DNA of 7,159 bases from positions 1-7,159 of the forward strand of contig JAEHDN010000199.1 of assembly GCA_016880395.1 (NCBI GenBank). The letters are read 5' to 3'. Below, one piece after another: positions 1 to 5,350 of this stretch. Every line of letters starts with the position of its first letter. The first letter of the stretch is position 1. The stretch comes from Candidatus Eiseniibacteriota bacterium. GTDB taxonomy: Bacteria > Eisenbacteria > RBG-16-71-46 > SZUA-252. The position numbers and the translations under genes are program-made. Below the pieces are notes generated by a model. It ran no database searches. It was not told the DNA's origin and saw nothing but the letters and a program-made list of their open reading frames with translations.

Positions 1-12
1 CTCCGCGGCCAT
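1..12 (-). CDS. 5' end of an off-window gene, product unknown
   Basis: Only four codons are visible (Met-Ala-Ala-Glu, reading leftwards from an ATG at 12-10), so no function can be assigned. The start is supported by a strong Shine-Dalgarno-like GGGGAG on the minus strand (19-24) with six bases to the ATG, and by a plausible -35/-10 pair further upstream. The gene would be divergent from greB. With so little sequence this could still be chance. The sequence left of the window would settle it. Confidence 0.35.
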
Positions 13-35
13 CCGGTTCTCCCCTTGAGGTGCCA

Positions 36-64
36 ATTCTGAAAGCTCGGACCGTCGCTTGCAA
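36..64 (-). promoter_or_regulatory. Candidate sigma-70-type promoter for the leftward gene
   Basis: Reading on the minus strand, TTGCAA (64-59) is followed after exactly 17 bases by CAGAAT (41-36). Each hexamer matches four of six consensus bases. A transcript starting near position 29 would carry a short leader containing the GGGGAG ribosome site. It lies face to face with the greB promoter. The match is modest and untested. Confidence 0.35.
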
Positions 65-74
65 GGGCTAAAAT
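47..74 (+). promoter_or_regulatory. Candidate promoter of greB, close to the start codon
   Basis: TAAAAT at 69-74 is a good -10 hexamer in otherwise GC-rich sequence. A weak -35 (TCGGAC, 47-52) stands 16 bases upstream. Only ten bases separate the -10 from the greB ATG at 85, so the transcript would begin within a few bases of the start codon, and no Shine-Dalgarno sequence is visible. This looks like the promoter of a leaderless or near-leaderless mRNA. It overlaps the divergent leftward promoter. Confidence 0.45.
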
Positions 75-84
75 CGACTCCGCC

Positions 85-447
85 ATGTCCAAGGCGTTTG
101 TCAAGGAATCCGACCACGAGGCGCCCGACGAAGAACGCGAGCCGGCGCTGCCCAAGGGCGTGAAAAATTACATCACCCTGGCGGGATTCGCGCGCCTGAA
201 GGCGGAGCTGAAGCAGCTGGTCGAAATGGAGCGCCCCGAGGTGGTGAAGACCGTCGCCTGGGCGGCGCCGTGCCGGTCTGCGCCGGGCGCACGGGATCGC
301 GTCGCGGAACCGGCGTGCGCGCCTGCGGCGGAATCGCGCTCGCGCGCTCCCCACGCTCGCGCAGAAGGATCGCGCCGACCGCGAGCATCCAGACCTGGAT
401 CGGGAGCCCGACGCCGTAGCGCACTCCGCCCACCCGCATCGGATTGA
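85..447 (+). pseudogene. greB: Transcription elongation factor GreB, 5' fragment broken at about 267
   Basis: Intact GreB binds in the RNA polymerase secondary channel and stimulates cleavage of the 3' end of backtracked transcripts. Residues 1-61 match the start of MSKAF-type GreB proteins: MSKAF, an acidic linker, the VKNYIT segment, the first coiled-coil helix (LAGFARLKAELKQL) and ERPEVVKTVAWAA (residues 49-61). In the family the next residues are the GDRSENADY loop, whose acidic residues act in cleavage, then the second helix and a C-terminal globular domain. All of these are absent. From base 268 the frame runs 59 Ala/Arg/Pro-rich residues antisense to the neighbouring membrane protein gene before a TGA at 445-447. 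Family GreB proteins are about 160-190 residues, so this one cannot be functional as read. It is either a deletion remnant or one side of an assembly chimera. The identification is firm, the cause of the break is not. Confidence 0.8.
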
Positions 448-1054
448 TTGCGGCGCCCGTGATCGTCGAATTCCAGAAATCGAAGAGGTAGACCAGGATC
501 CCGATCGAGCCAAAGACCGCGCCGCCCCAGCCGAGCCAGGCGGGGATCACGCCTCGGCCCGATCCCCCGAGTCCCGCCGCGACGACCGCCGCGAACAGGA
601 GCACCGAGCCGACCGCGAGCGCGCCCATCTTCCAGTACCAGACGGCGCTGAAGAGCATCGTCGCGAGCCCGGGATCCATCGAGTAGAGGTTCCGGATGAA
701 CGCCGGCAGGAAGAACTCCATCGAGAGGAACGCGACGTAGATCGAGGCTCCCAAGAGCGCGCACACGGTCACGACCGAGGCCGGTCCCGATGCGCCGCGC
801 AGGTGGAGGAGGAACCCGAAGGCGGCGAACCCCACGGCGGCGAGCACGAAGCCAAGGACCATGGCCGCGTGGAGTCCCATCCACCATCCCAGCCCCTCCT
901 TCGCCATGGCCTCGATGACCAGGTTGGCCTGGTTCGCGGCGGGAAGCGACGGAAACACGGCGAGCGAGAGCGAGAGGACGACGGCACCCACCGCGAAGCC
1001 GACTCCGGCGTACGACTGGATCGAGCGGACCCGTTCTTCCATCACGTCGGCCAT
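173..1054 (-). CDS. Six-helix integral membrane protein, 3' end chimeric
   Basis: This is an unrecognised polytopic inner-membrane protein, loosely like DUF4386-type hypothetical proteins, with no catalytic motif that I can see. Hydrophobic segments lie at about residues 16-37, 60-85, 93-116, 128-160, 172-195 and 210-231. A basic, Pro/Arg-rich tail follows. The ATG at 1054 is chosen because GGGAGG (minus strand, 1061-1066) sits six bases upstream; a second ATG at 1042 has no such site. A TAGAGT hexamer (minus strand, 1111-1106) could be a -10 with a leader of about 45 bases. The gene is divergent from the TPR protein gene across 62 bp. About 31 residues at the C-terminus (263-293) are read from the antisense of greB, so the native end is lost beyond the breakpoint near 267. 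The six-helix core is probably intact, and the last 30 or so residues are not native. Confidence 0.72.
   Translation of the reverse strand: MADVMEERVRSIQSYAGVGFAVGAVVLSLSLAVFPSLPAANQANLVIEAMAKEGLGWWMGLHAAMVLGFVLAAVGFAAFGFLLHLRGASGPASVVTVCALLGASIYVAFLSMEFFLPAFIRNLYSMDPGLATMLFSAVWYWKMGALAVGSVLLFAAVVAAGLGGSGRGVIPAWLGWGGAVFGSIGILVYLFDFWNSTITGAAINPMRVGGVRYGVGLPIQVWMLAVGAILLRERGERASAIPPQARTPVPRRDPVRPAQTGTAPPRRRSSPPRGAPFRPAASAPPSGARIPPG
262..270. other. Breakpoint joining greB to the membrane protein gene
   Basis: GreB similarity ends at Ala61, whose codon is 265-267. Immediately after, the plausible coding strand switches to minus, with the tail of the membrane protein gene. The join lies in the short GC-rich run GGCGGCGCCG (261-270). 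No insertion sequence, target duplication or longer repeat is visible at the join, which would fit a microhomology deletion or an assembly join equally well. Confidence 0.6.
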
Positions 1055-1060
1055 CCCAGG

Positions 1061-1066
1061 CCTCCC
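1061..1066 (-). promoter_or_regulatory. Shine-Dalgarno site deciding the start at 1054
   Basis: The minus strand reads GGGAGG six bases before the ATG at 1054-1052, inside the slightly longer purine-rich run AAGGGAGG. It is one of the two clear ribosome sites in the window, and it favours 1054 over the internal ATG at 1042. Its presence contrasts with the rightward genes at 85, 1117 and 3081, which lack such a site. Confidence 0.7.
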
Positions 1067-1116
1067 TTCGAAAAGTCTCCCTTGAACCGACCGTCGATGC
1101 CCGGCACTCTACCGCT

Positions 1117-3006
1117 GTGCCCGAGCCGAAGGAAGCCAAGATCCTCGACCCCGCCCTCGGGCTGATCGCCGCGTTCGTCGCCATCGCGCTTTACTTCCCC
1201 GCGACCCAGTTCAGCTGGGCGTGGGACGATCGCGTGCTGGTCTCCTCGCGGGGAACCATGGTCCTCGAGGGATTTCGCCCGCTCGCATCCCTCCTCTTCC
1301 GTCTGGGGTGGAACTTCGGGTACGGGACGCCGCTCATCGCCCACCTCATGAGCGTCCTCCTGCACGGCGTCGCGACGCTGCTCTTCTTCTGGCTAGCGCT
1401 CTCGCTGGGCGCCGGATCGGTCCTCGCGTTCGTGACCTCGCTCCTCTTTGCGGCGCATCCCGTGCACATCGAGGCGGTCGCCTACGTCTCGGGCCGTCCG
1501 GATCTCCTCGCGACCGGGCTCGCGCTCGCGGCGCTCCTCCTCGCGCGGAGGCGCGAGGTGTGCACACCGGAGGGGTGCCGCTCCTGGAAGATCTGGCCCG
1601 CCTACGTCGCCTACGCGGCCGCGCTCCTGAGCGACGAGGTCGCGCTCGCGACCCCGTTCGTGCTCGCGGGGCTCGACCGCTGGGGCCCCGTGCGCGTGCC
1701 GTGGAGCCGCCGGCGCGTGCACTACTCGGGGTTCGCCGCGATCACGCTCGTGTACCTGCTCGTCCGCTTCACCTCGAGCCACGGCGTGCCGTCGAGCGAT
1801 GCCGCGGCGATGGGGGTCGAGCCGGCCGCGCGCGCGTGGGCCGTGCCGATGGCGATCTACGAGTCCCTGCGCGTGCTCTTCGTTCCTCACCCGCTGAACG
1901 CCCTTCGCACGCTGACCGCGGCCGAGACGGCGTCCGCCGCGAGCCGGATCGCGCCCCTCCTTGCGCTCCTCGCGGTCGCGCTCTTCGTGGGCTTGCGCCG
2001 CCGCGATCCGCTCGCGCGCGCGGGCGCGGTCCTTCTCCTCGTGCCGCTCATTCCCTCGCTCCCTGTCTTTCCCTTCGTGGGGTCGTACGTGGAGGACCGG
2101 GCGCTCTACTTCGCGTCGGTCGGCATGTGCCTCCTCGCGGGCTCCCTCTACACGCTCATTGTCGCTCGCGCGCCACGACCGGGCCTCGTCCTCGCGATCC
2201 TCGGGATCGGCGTGGCGGCTGTCAGCGCGGCCGAAACGCAGCAGCGGCTCCCCGTGTGGAAGGACAACGTGACCCTTCTCCTCGCCGCCGCGAGAACGGA
2301 TCCGACCGATCCGCTGCCGCACGCCATGCTCGCCGACTACTTCGCGAACGAGGGAAACTGGCCCGCGGCGGAGTCCGCGATCGACCGCGCCGTGAAGCTC
2401 GAGCCGAAGAACCACAGCTTCCTCATTCGCCAGGTGATGATCCTGAACCGGCGGGGCAAATACGATCTCTCGGCCGAGGCCGCCCACAAGGCGCTCGCGA
2501 TCCTGCCGAACGATCCGGTCACCCTCTCCAACCTGAGCGACGCCCTGGTCCACACGGACAAGCCCGCGGAAGGCGCCGAGGCCGCGCGCCGCGCCGTGGC
2601 GCTCGATTCCACGCTCGTGGACGGATGGTACAACTACGGCGTGGCGCTCGCCGCGGCGGGCAAGAACACGGAGGCGATCGAGGCCTACCAGCGGACGATC
2701 GCGCTCAACCCGAACAACGTCCTCGCACGCAACAACCTGGGTGCGCTCCTCGGTCAAAGCGGACGCCTCGAAGAGGCGCGCGATCTGTACCGGCGGCTCG
2801 TGGTCGAGGCGCCGGGCTCGATCGAAGCGCACATGAACCTCGCGCTCGTGTACCTGCGCCTTGGAAACAAAGACGCGGCCGCACGGGAGCGGGATACGGT
2901 GAAACGCCTGAGCCCGAACGCGGCCCAGCAGCTCGACGTGGTCTTCCGCGAGCACCAGTCGCAGCTCCCGGTGCTCCGAGAGACGCGGCCGAACGCCCGG
3001 CGGTGA
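1117..3006 (+). CDS. TMTC-like polytopic membrane protein with C-terminal TPR repeats
   Basis: The N-terminal half (about residues 12-375) is hydrophobic with roughly nine or ten membrane segments. It carries landmarks of the TMTC-like, DUF1736-type GT-C fold: an early WDD (36-38, the usual place of the acidic GT-C residue), HPVHIEAVAYVSGRPDLL (114-131), LSDEVALATP (171-180), where relatives usually have SKE, and VEDRALYFASVG (325-336). From about residue 393 to 600 there are around six 34-residue TPRs, ending in patterns such as AVKLEP, ALAILPNDP, AVALDS and TIALNPNN. In animals TMTC proteins O-mannosylate secreted proteins. For bacterial relatives a lipid-linked sugar transferase or scaffold is inferred, not shown. 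The start is a GTG with no clear ribosome site, chosen because the hydrophobic N-terminal segment and WDD follow directly and no other in-frame start lies close. Cys149 and Cys154 form a CxxxxC in a loop. The DUF6754 module starts 74 bp downstream on the same strand, so co-transcription is possible. Confidence 0.85.
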   Translation: MPEPKEAKILDPALGLIAAFVAIALYFPATQFSWAWDDRVLVSSRGTMVLEGFRPLASLLFRLGWNFGYGTPLIAHLMSVLLHGVATLLFFWLALSLGAGSVLAFVTSLLFAAHPVHIEAVAYVSGRPDLLATGLALAALLLARRREVCTPEGCRSWKIWPAYVAYAAALLSDEVALATPFVLAGLDRWGPVRVPWSRRRVHYSGFAAITLVYLLVRFTSSHGVPSSDAAAMGVEPAARAWAVPMAIYESLRVLFVPHPLNALRTLTAAETASAASRIAPLLALLAVALFVGLRRRDPLARAGAVLLLVPLIPSLPVFPFVGSYVEDRALYFASVGMCLLAGSLYTLIVARAPRPGLVLAILGIGVAAVSAAETQQRLPVWKDNVTLLLAAARTDPTDPLPHAMLADYFANEGNWPAAESAIDRAVKLEPKNHSFLIRQVMILNRRGKYDLSAEAAHKALAILPNDPVTLSNLSDALVHTDKPAEGAEAARRAVALDSTLVDGWYNYGVALAAAGKNTEAIEAYQRTIALNPNNVLARNNLGALLGQSGRLEEARDLYRRLVVEAPGSIEAHMNLALVYLRLGNKDAAARERDTVKRLSPNAAQQLDVVFREHQSQLPVLRETRPNARR

Positions 3007-3020
3007 CGGGCGCGCGCCCG
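3007..3020. repeat. 14-bp perfect GC palindrome after the TPR gene
   Basis: CGGGCGCGCGCCCG begins directly after the TGA at 3004-3006 and is its own reverse complement. As RNA it could form a five-pair stem with a GCGC loop. There is no T-run after it, so it is not a canonical intrinsic terminator. It may protect the 3' end or contribute weakly to termination, or simply reflect high GC content. Confidence 0.35.
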
Positions 3021-3040
3021 CCACAGCTCGTAACGGATCG

Positions 3041-3070
3041 ATGACGCCGCCCCGGACCGCGTGCTAGGGT
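3041..3070 (+). promoter_or_regulatory. Candidate promoter of the DUF6754 module
   Basis: ATGACG (3041-3046, four of six matches to the -35 consensus) is followed after 18 bases by TAGGGT (3065-3070), preceded by TGC as in an extended -10. Ten bases separate TAGGGT from the ATG at 3081, the same distance as between TAAAAT and the greB ATG. No Shine-Dalgarno site is present. A near-leaderless transcript of the four-gene module is inferred. Confidence 0.35.
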
Positions 3071-3080
3071 TCCCCCCACG

Positions 3081-3875
3081 ATGCCCTCCGAGCTGGACAC
3101 ACGCCTGTTCGATCCAGGGCGCATCAATCTCCTCATCGGCATCCTTCTCTTCCTCGCCTTCCTGATCATCAACATGCTCCGCGCCCGCGCGGGGCACTCG
3201 TTCTTCATCCGGCCCCTCGCCGGACTCCAGGCGCTCGACGAGGCGATCGGCCGCGCGACCGAGATGGGGCGGCCCATCCTCTACATGCCCGGGCTCGGGG
3301 ACATGAGCGAGGTCGGGACGCTCGCCTCGATCACGATCATGACCCGCGTCGCACGCAAGGTGGCGGAGCTGGGGTGCGATCTCGAGGTGCCCTGCTACGA
3401 CCCGATGGTGATGGCCATCATGGACGGCGTCGCGCGCCAGGCGTACCGGGAGGTGGGGCGCGAGCACGACTACAAGGTAGGGAGCATCTACTACGTGAGC
3501 GCCCAGCAGTTCGCCTACGTGGCGGCGGTCACCGGCATGATGCTCCGCGACCGGCCCGCTGCGAACATCTACATGGGCAGCTTCTACGCCGAGTCGCTCT
3601 TCCTGGCCGAGACCGGGAACCTGACCGGCGCGATCCAGATCGCCGGCTGCGACAAGGTCACGCAGCTCCCCTTCTTCGTCTGCGCATGCGACTACACGCT
3701 TCTCGGCGAGGAGCTTTTCGCGGCCGGCGCCTACATCGGCCGGGAGCCGGTGCAGCTCGCGACCATCGCCGCCCAGGACTGGGCGAAGGCCCTGGCCATC
3801 GCCGTGATGCTGATCGTTCTCCTCCTCACCGCCTTCGGCCATCCCGAGCTGAGGCGGATCCTCCAGGTCTCGTGA
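3081..3875 (+). CDS. DUF6754 domain protein, membrane-anchored at both ends
   Basis: I recognise this as a DUF6754-family protein from its characteristic segments: GRPILYMPGLGD (63-74), PAANIYMGSFYAESLFLAET (159-178), AIQIAGCDKVTQLPFFV (184-200) and CDYTLLGEELFAAGAYI (203-219). The function of the family is unknown. The layout is a short N-terminus, a membrane helix (about 15-33), a soluble alpha/beta-looking domain (about 45-228), and a second helix (about 234-252) after AQDW. Five cysteines (99, 105, 190, 201, 203) are present, with C201 and C203 as CxC, but I see no known metal site or catalytic triad. At 264 residues the length fits the family. The ATG at 3081 lacks a ribosome site but sits ten bases after a TAGGGT hexamer. 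It is the first gene of a packed four-gene cluster, 9 nt before the next start. Which side of the membrane holds the soluble domain cannot be told; basic residues directly after helix 1 (RARAGH) favour the cytoplasm. Confidence 0.85.
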   Translation: MPSELDTRLFDPGRINLLIGILLFLAFLIINMLRARAGHSFFIRPLAGLQALDEAIGRATEMGRPILYMPGLGDMSEVGTLASITIMTRVARKVAELGCDLEVPCYDPMVMAIMDGVARQAYREVGREHDYKVGSIYYVSAQQFAYVAAVTGMMLRDRPAANIYMGSFYAESLFLAETGNLTGAIQIAGCDKVTQLPFFVCACDYTLLGEELFAAGAYIGREPVQLATIAAQDWAKALAIAVMLIVLLLTAFGHPELRRILQVS

Positions 3876-3884
3876 CCGCCTAGC

Positions 3885-4505
3885 GTGTACCTCGGCCCGA
3901 TCCTTCTCACCTTCGTCGTGGGCGCGACCCTGATCGCGCTCTACTTCATCCCCCACCACCAGGCCCAGGAGATCAACTCGGAGCTCCTCCTCTGGGCGAC
4001 CATCGTCTACGCGTTCGCGCTCATCCTGGGCTCCGTCTCCCTCTGGAGCGTGCACGCGCAGCGGATCCGGCAGCGAATTTCGGGGTGGCCGTTCAGCCTC
4101 GTGACCCTGTTCGCGCTCCTCGGCACGACGTTCATGGGGGTGGCTTGGGGCATCGGCGAGGAAAGCCCCCTCGGTCGCTTCTACAGCATGGTCAACTCGC
4201 CGCTCGCCTCGACGATGTTCGCGCTCCTCGCCTTCTTCATCGCCTCCGCCGCGTTTCGCGCCTTCCGCGCCAGGAACGTGGAGGCGACGCTGCTCCTCGT
4301 GACGGCGATCGTGATGATGATCGGCCGGGTCTCGGTCGGCGAGTTCATCTGGCGCGGCTTCCCGGGGCTCACCGAGTGGCTCCTCGACGTTCCGAACCTC
4401 GCCGCCAAGCGCGCGATTGCGATCGGCGTCGGCCTGGGCGCCGTGTCGACGGCGCTCAAGATCATCCTGGGCATCGAGCGCGGCTACCTCGGACGGACGC
4501 GATGA
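3885..4505 (+). CDS. Six-helix membrane protein of the DUF6754 cluster
   Basis: I do not recognise a named family. The 206-residue protein has six likely membrane helices (about 4-21, 34-54, 70-91, 108-126, 133-150, 177-195). A short basic loop (HAQRIRQRISGW, 57-68) and FRAFRARNVEA (124-134) probably face the cytoplasm by the positive-inside rule. GEESPLGRFYSMV (91-103) would then be an outside loop. The start is a GTG at 3885, nine bases after the DUF6754 stop; no ATG lies near, and the first helix begins at once. No good ribosome site is visible, so translation is probably coupled to the upstream gene. The TGA overlaps the next ATG as ATGA. A channel-like or scaffold subunit for the neighbouring soluble-domain protein is inferred from context only. 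Confidence 0.75.
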   Translation: MYLGPILLTFVVGATLIALYFIPHHQAQEINSELLLWATIVYAFALILGSVSLWSVHAQRIRQRISGWPFSLVTLFALLGTTFMGVAWGIGEESPLGRFYSMVNSPLASTMFALLAFFIASAAFRAFRARNVEATLLLVTAIVMMIGRVSVGEFIWRGFPGLTEWLLDVPNLAAKRAIAIGVGLGAVSTALKIILGIERGYLGRTR

Positions 4506-5350
4506 CCTGGGCGGACCGGCTCCTCCGGCTCGACCGGCGCATCATCTTCCTCCTCGTGGCCGCCGGCACCGCGCTTCCGCTCCTCATGCCGGTCAACCTG
4601 CCGATCTCCGTGAGCCCCCGGGTCGAGGCCGCGTACCAGACCATCGACGTGCTCCCCGCGGGCTCGACGGTGCTCTTCTCGCTGGATTACGAGCCGGACA
4701 TCTCCGCCGAGCTCCAGCCGATGACGATCGCGATCATGCGCCACTGCTTCCGGAAGAACCTCCACGTCATCGCGCTGACGCTCTACCCCGCCGGACCCGG
4801 TCTCGTGGAGCCCGCCATCCGCGTGGCGGCCACCAAGGAGCACAAGGTCCGGAACAAGGACTACGCGTTCCTGGGATACAAATCGGGCTTCCAGACCGTG
4901 ATGATCGGCATGGGCGAGAGCATCCGACAGCAGTTCCCCGTCGACTTCTACGGCACGCCGCTCGACTCGATTCCCGTGATGCGCGGGATCCGCAACTACG
5001 GCGAGATCGCGCTCCTCGTGAACCTGACCGCCTCGAGCGCGGCCGACTACTGGATCCAGTTCGCCGTGGGCCGCTACCGCAAGCCCATGGTCCTCGGCGC
5101 GACCGCGGTCATGGCCACCGACTACTATCCCTACCTCTCGTCGCGCCAGCTCCTGGGATTGATCGGGGGGATGAAGGGGGCGGCCGAGTACGAGAAGCGA
5201 ATGGATCTCTTCGGCGACGCGCGGCGCGGCATGGACGCACAGAGCCTCGTCCACGTGATCGTGGCGTTCCTCGTGATCCTCGGGACCGTGGCTCTCTTCG
5301 CCTCGGGGCAGCGCGGGCCGGCGCCGCGCGCGGAGAAGCCACAAGAATGA
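4502..5350 (+). CDS. Membrane-anchored alpha/beta domain protein of the DUF6754 cluster
   Basis: No named family is recognised. The 282-residue protein has an N-terminal helix (about 14-30), a soluble domain (about 40-240), a C-terminal helix (about 249-267) and a charged, Pro-rich tail. Conserved-looking segments are DYEPDISAELQPM (62-74), FLGYKSGFQTVMIGMGE (123-139), and TDYYPYLSSRQLLGLIGGMK (206-225) followed by GAAEYE. GMDAQS (243-248) directly precedes the second helix. The layout closely parallels the DUF6754 protein two genes upstream, which also has a Cys/Thr-Asp-Tyr segment followed by an amphipathic Leu/Gly-rich helix, and an Ala-Gln pair before the last helix. This suggests distant common origin but is not proven. 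The start at 4502 is chosen because the ATG overlaps the previous stop as ATGA and the first helix follows; the same frame is open further upstream but there it reads antisense-like Arg-rich sequence over the previous gene. Sites of Gly and Asp that could bind a ligand are visible, but no known catalytic motif is. Confidence 0.78.
   Translation: MTWADRLLRLDRRIIFLLVAAGTALPLLMPVNLPISVSPRVEAAYQTIDVLPAGSTVLFSLDYEPDISAELQPMTIAIMRHCFRKNLHVIALTLYPAGPGLVEPAIRVAATKEHKVRNKDYAFLGYKSGFQTVMIGMGESIRQQFPVDFYGTPLDSIPVMRGIRNYGEIALLVNLTASSAADYWIQFAVGRYRKPMVLGATAVMATDYYPYLSSRQLLGLIGGMKGAAEYEKRMDLFGDARRGMDAQSLVHVIVAFLVILGTVALFASGQRGPAPRAEKPQE

Noticed and set aside
1067..1072. TTCGAA palindrome between the divergent genes as a possible operator
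   Set aside because: Six bases of palindrome in a 62-bp gap is expected by chance often enough, and there is no second copy or longer dyad.
168..1184. Long minus-strand open frame of 338 codons overlapping the membrane protein gene
   Set aside because: Its product is Arg/Gly/Pro-rich without hydrophobic helices or domain patterns, while the frame starting at 1054 has six clean helices and a strong ribosome site. It is a high-GC shadow.
1500..2050. Recurrent GCGCTCGCG/CTCGCG-like words as a repeat family
   Set aside because: They fall in phase with Ala-Leu-Ala codons of a hydrophobic protein and reflect codon bias, not a dispersed repeat.
1393..3024. 543-codon minus-strand frame opposite the TMTC-like gene
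   Set aside because: Rich in Arg, Glu, His and Val as expected for the complement of high-GC coding sequence, with no family pattern and no start signals.
1221..3044. 607-codon plus-strand frame inside the TMTC-like gene
   Set aside because: The translation is Arg/Ala/Pro-rich low-complexity sequence offset by one frame from a protein with clear TMTC and TPR motifs. It is a shadow caused by GC-rich codons.
2754..4055. 433-codon minus-strand frame spanning the 3007-3080 gap and the DUF6754 gene
   Set aside because: It lies opposite two well-supported genes and reads as charged, His/Asp/Arg-rich antisense sequence without any recognisable domain.
4085..4501. Extension of the third module protein upstream to 4085
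   Set aside because: The frame is open, but the extra 139 residues are Arg/Pro-rich and lie over the six-helix gene. The ATGA junction at 4502 followed directly by a membrane helix is the natural start.
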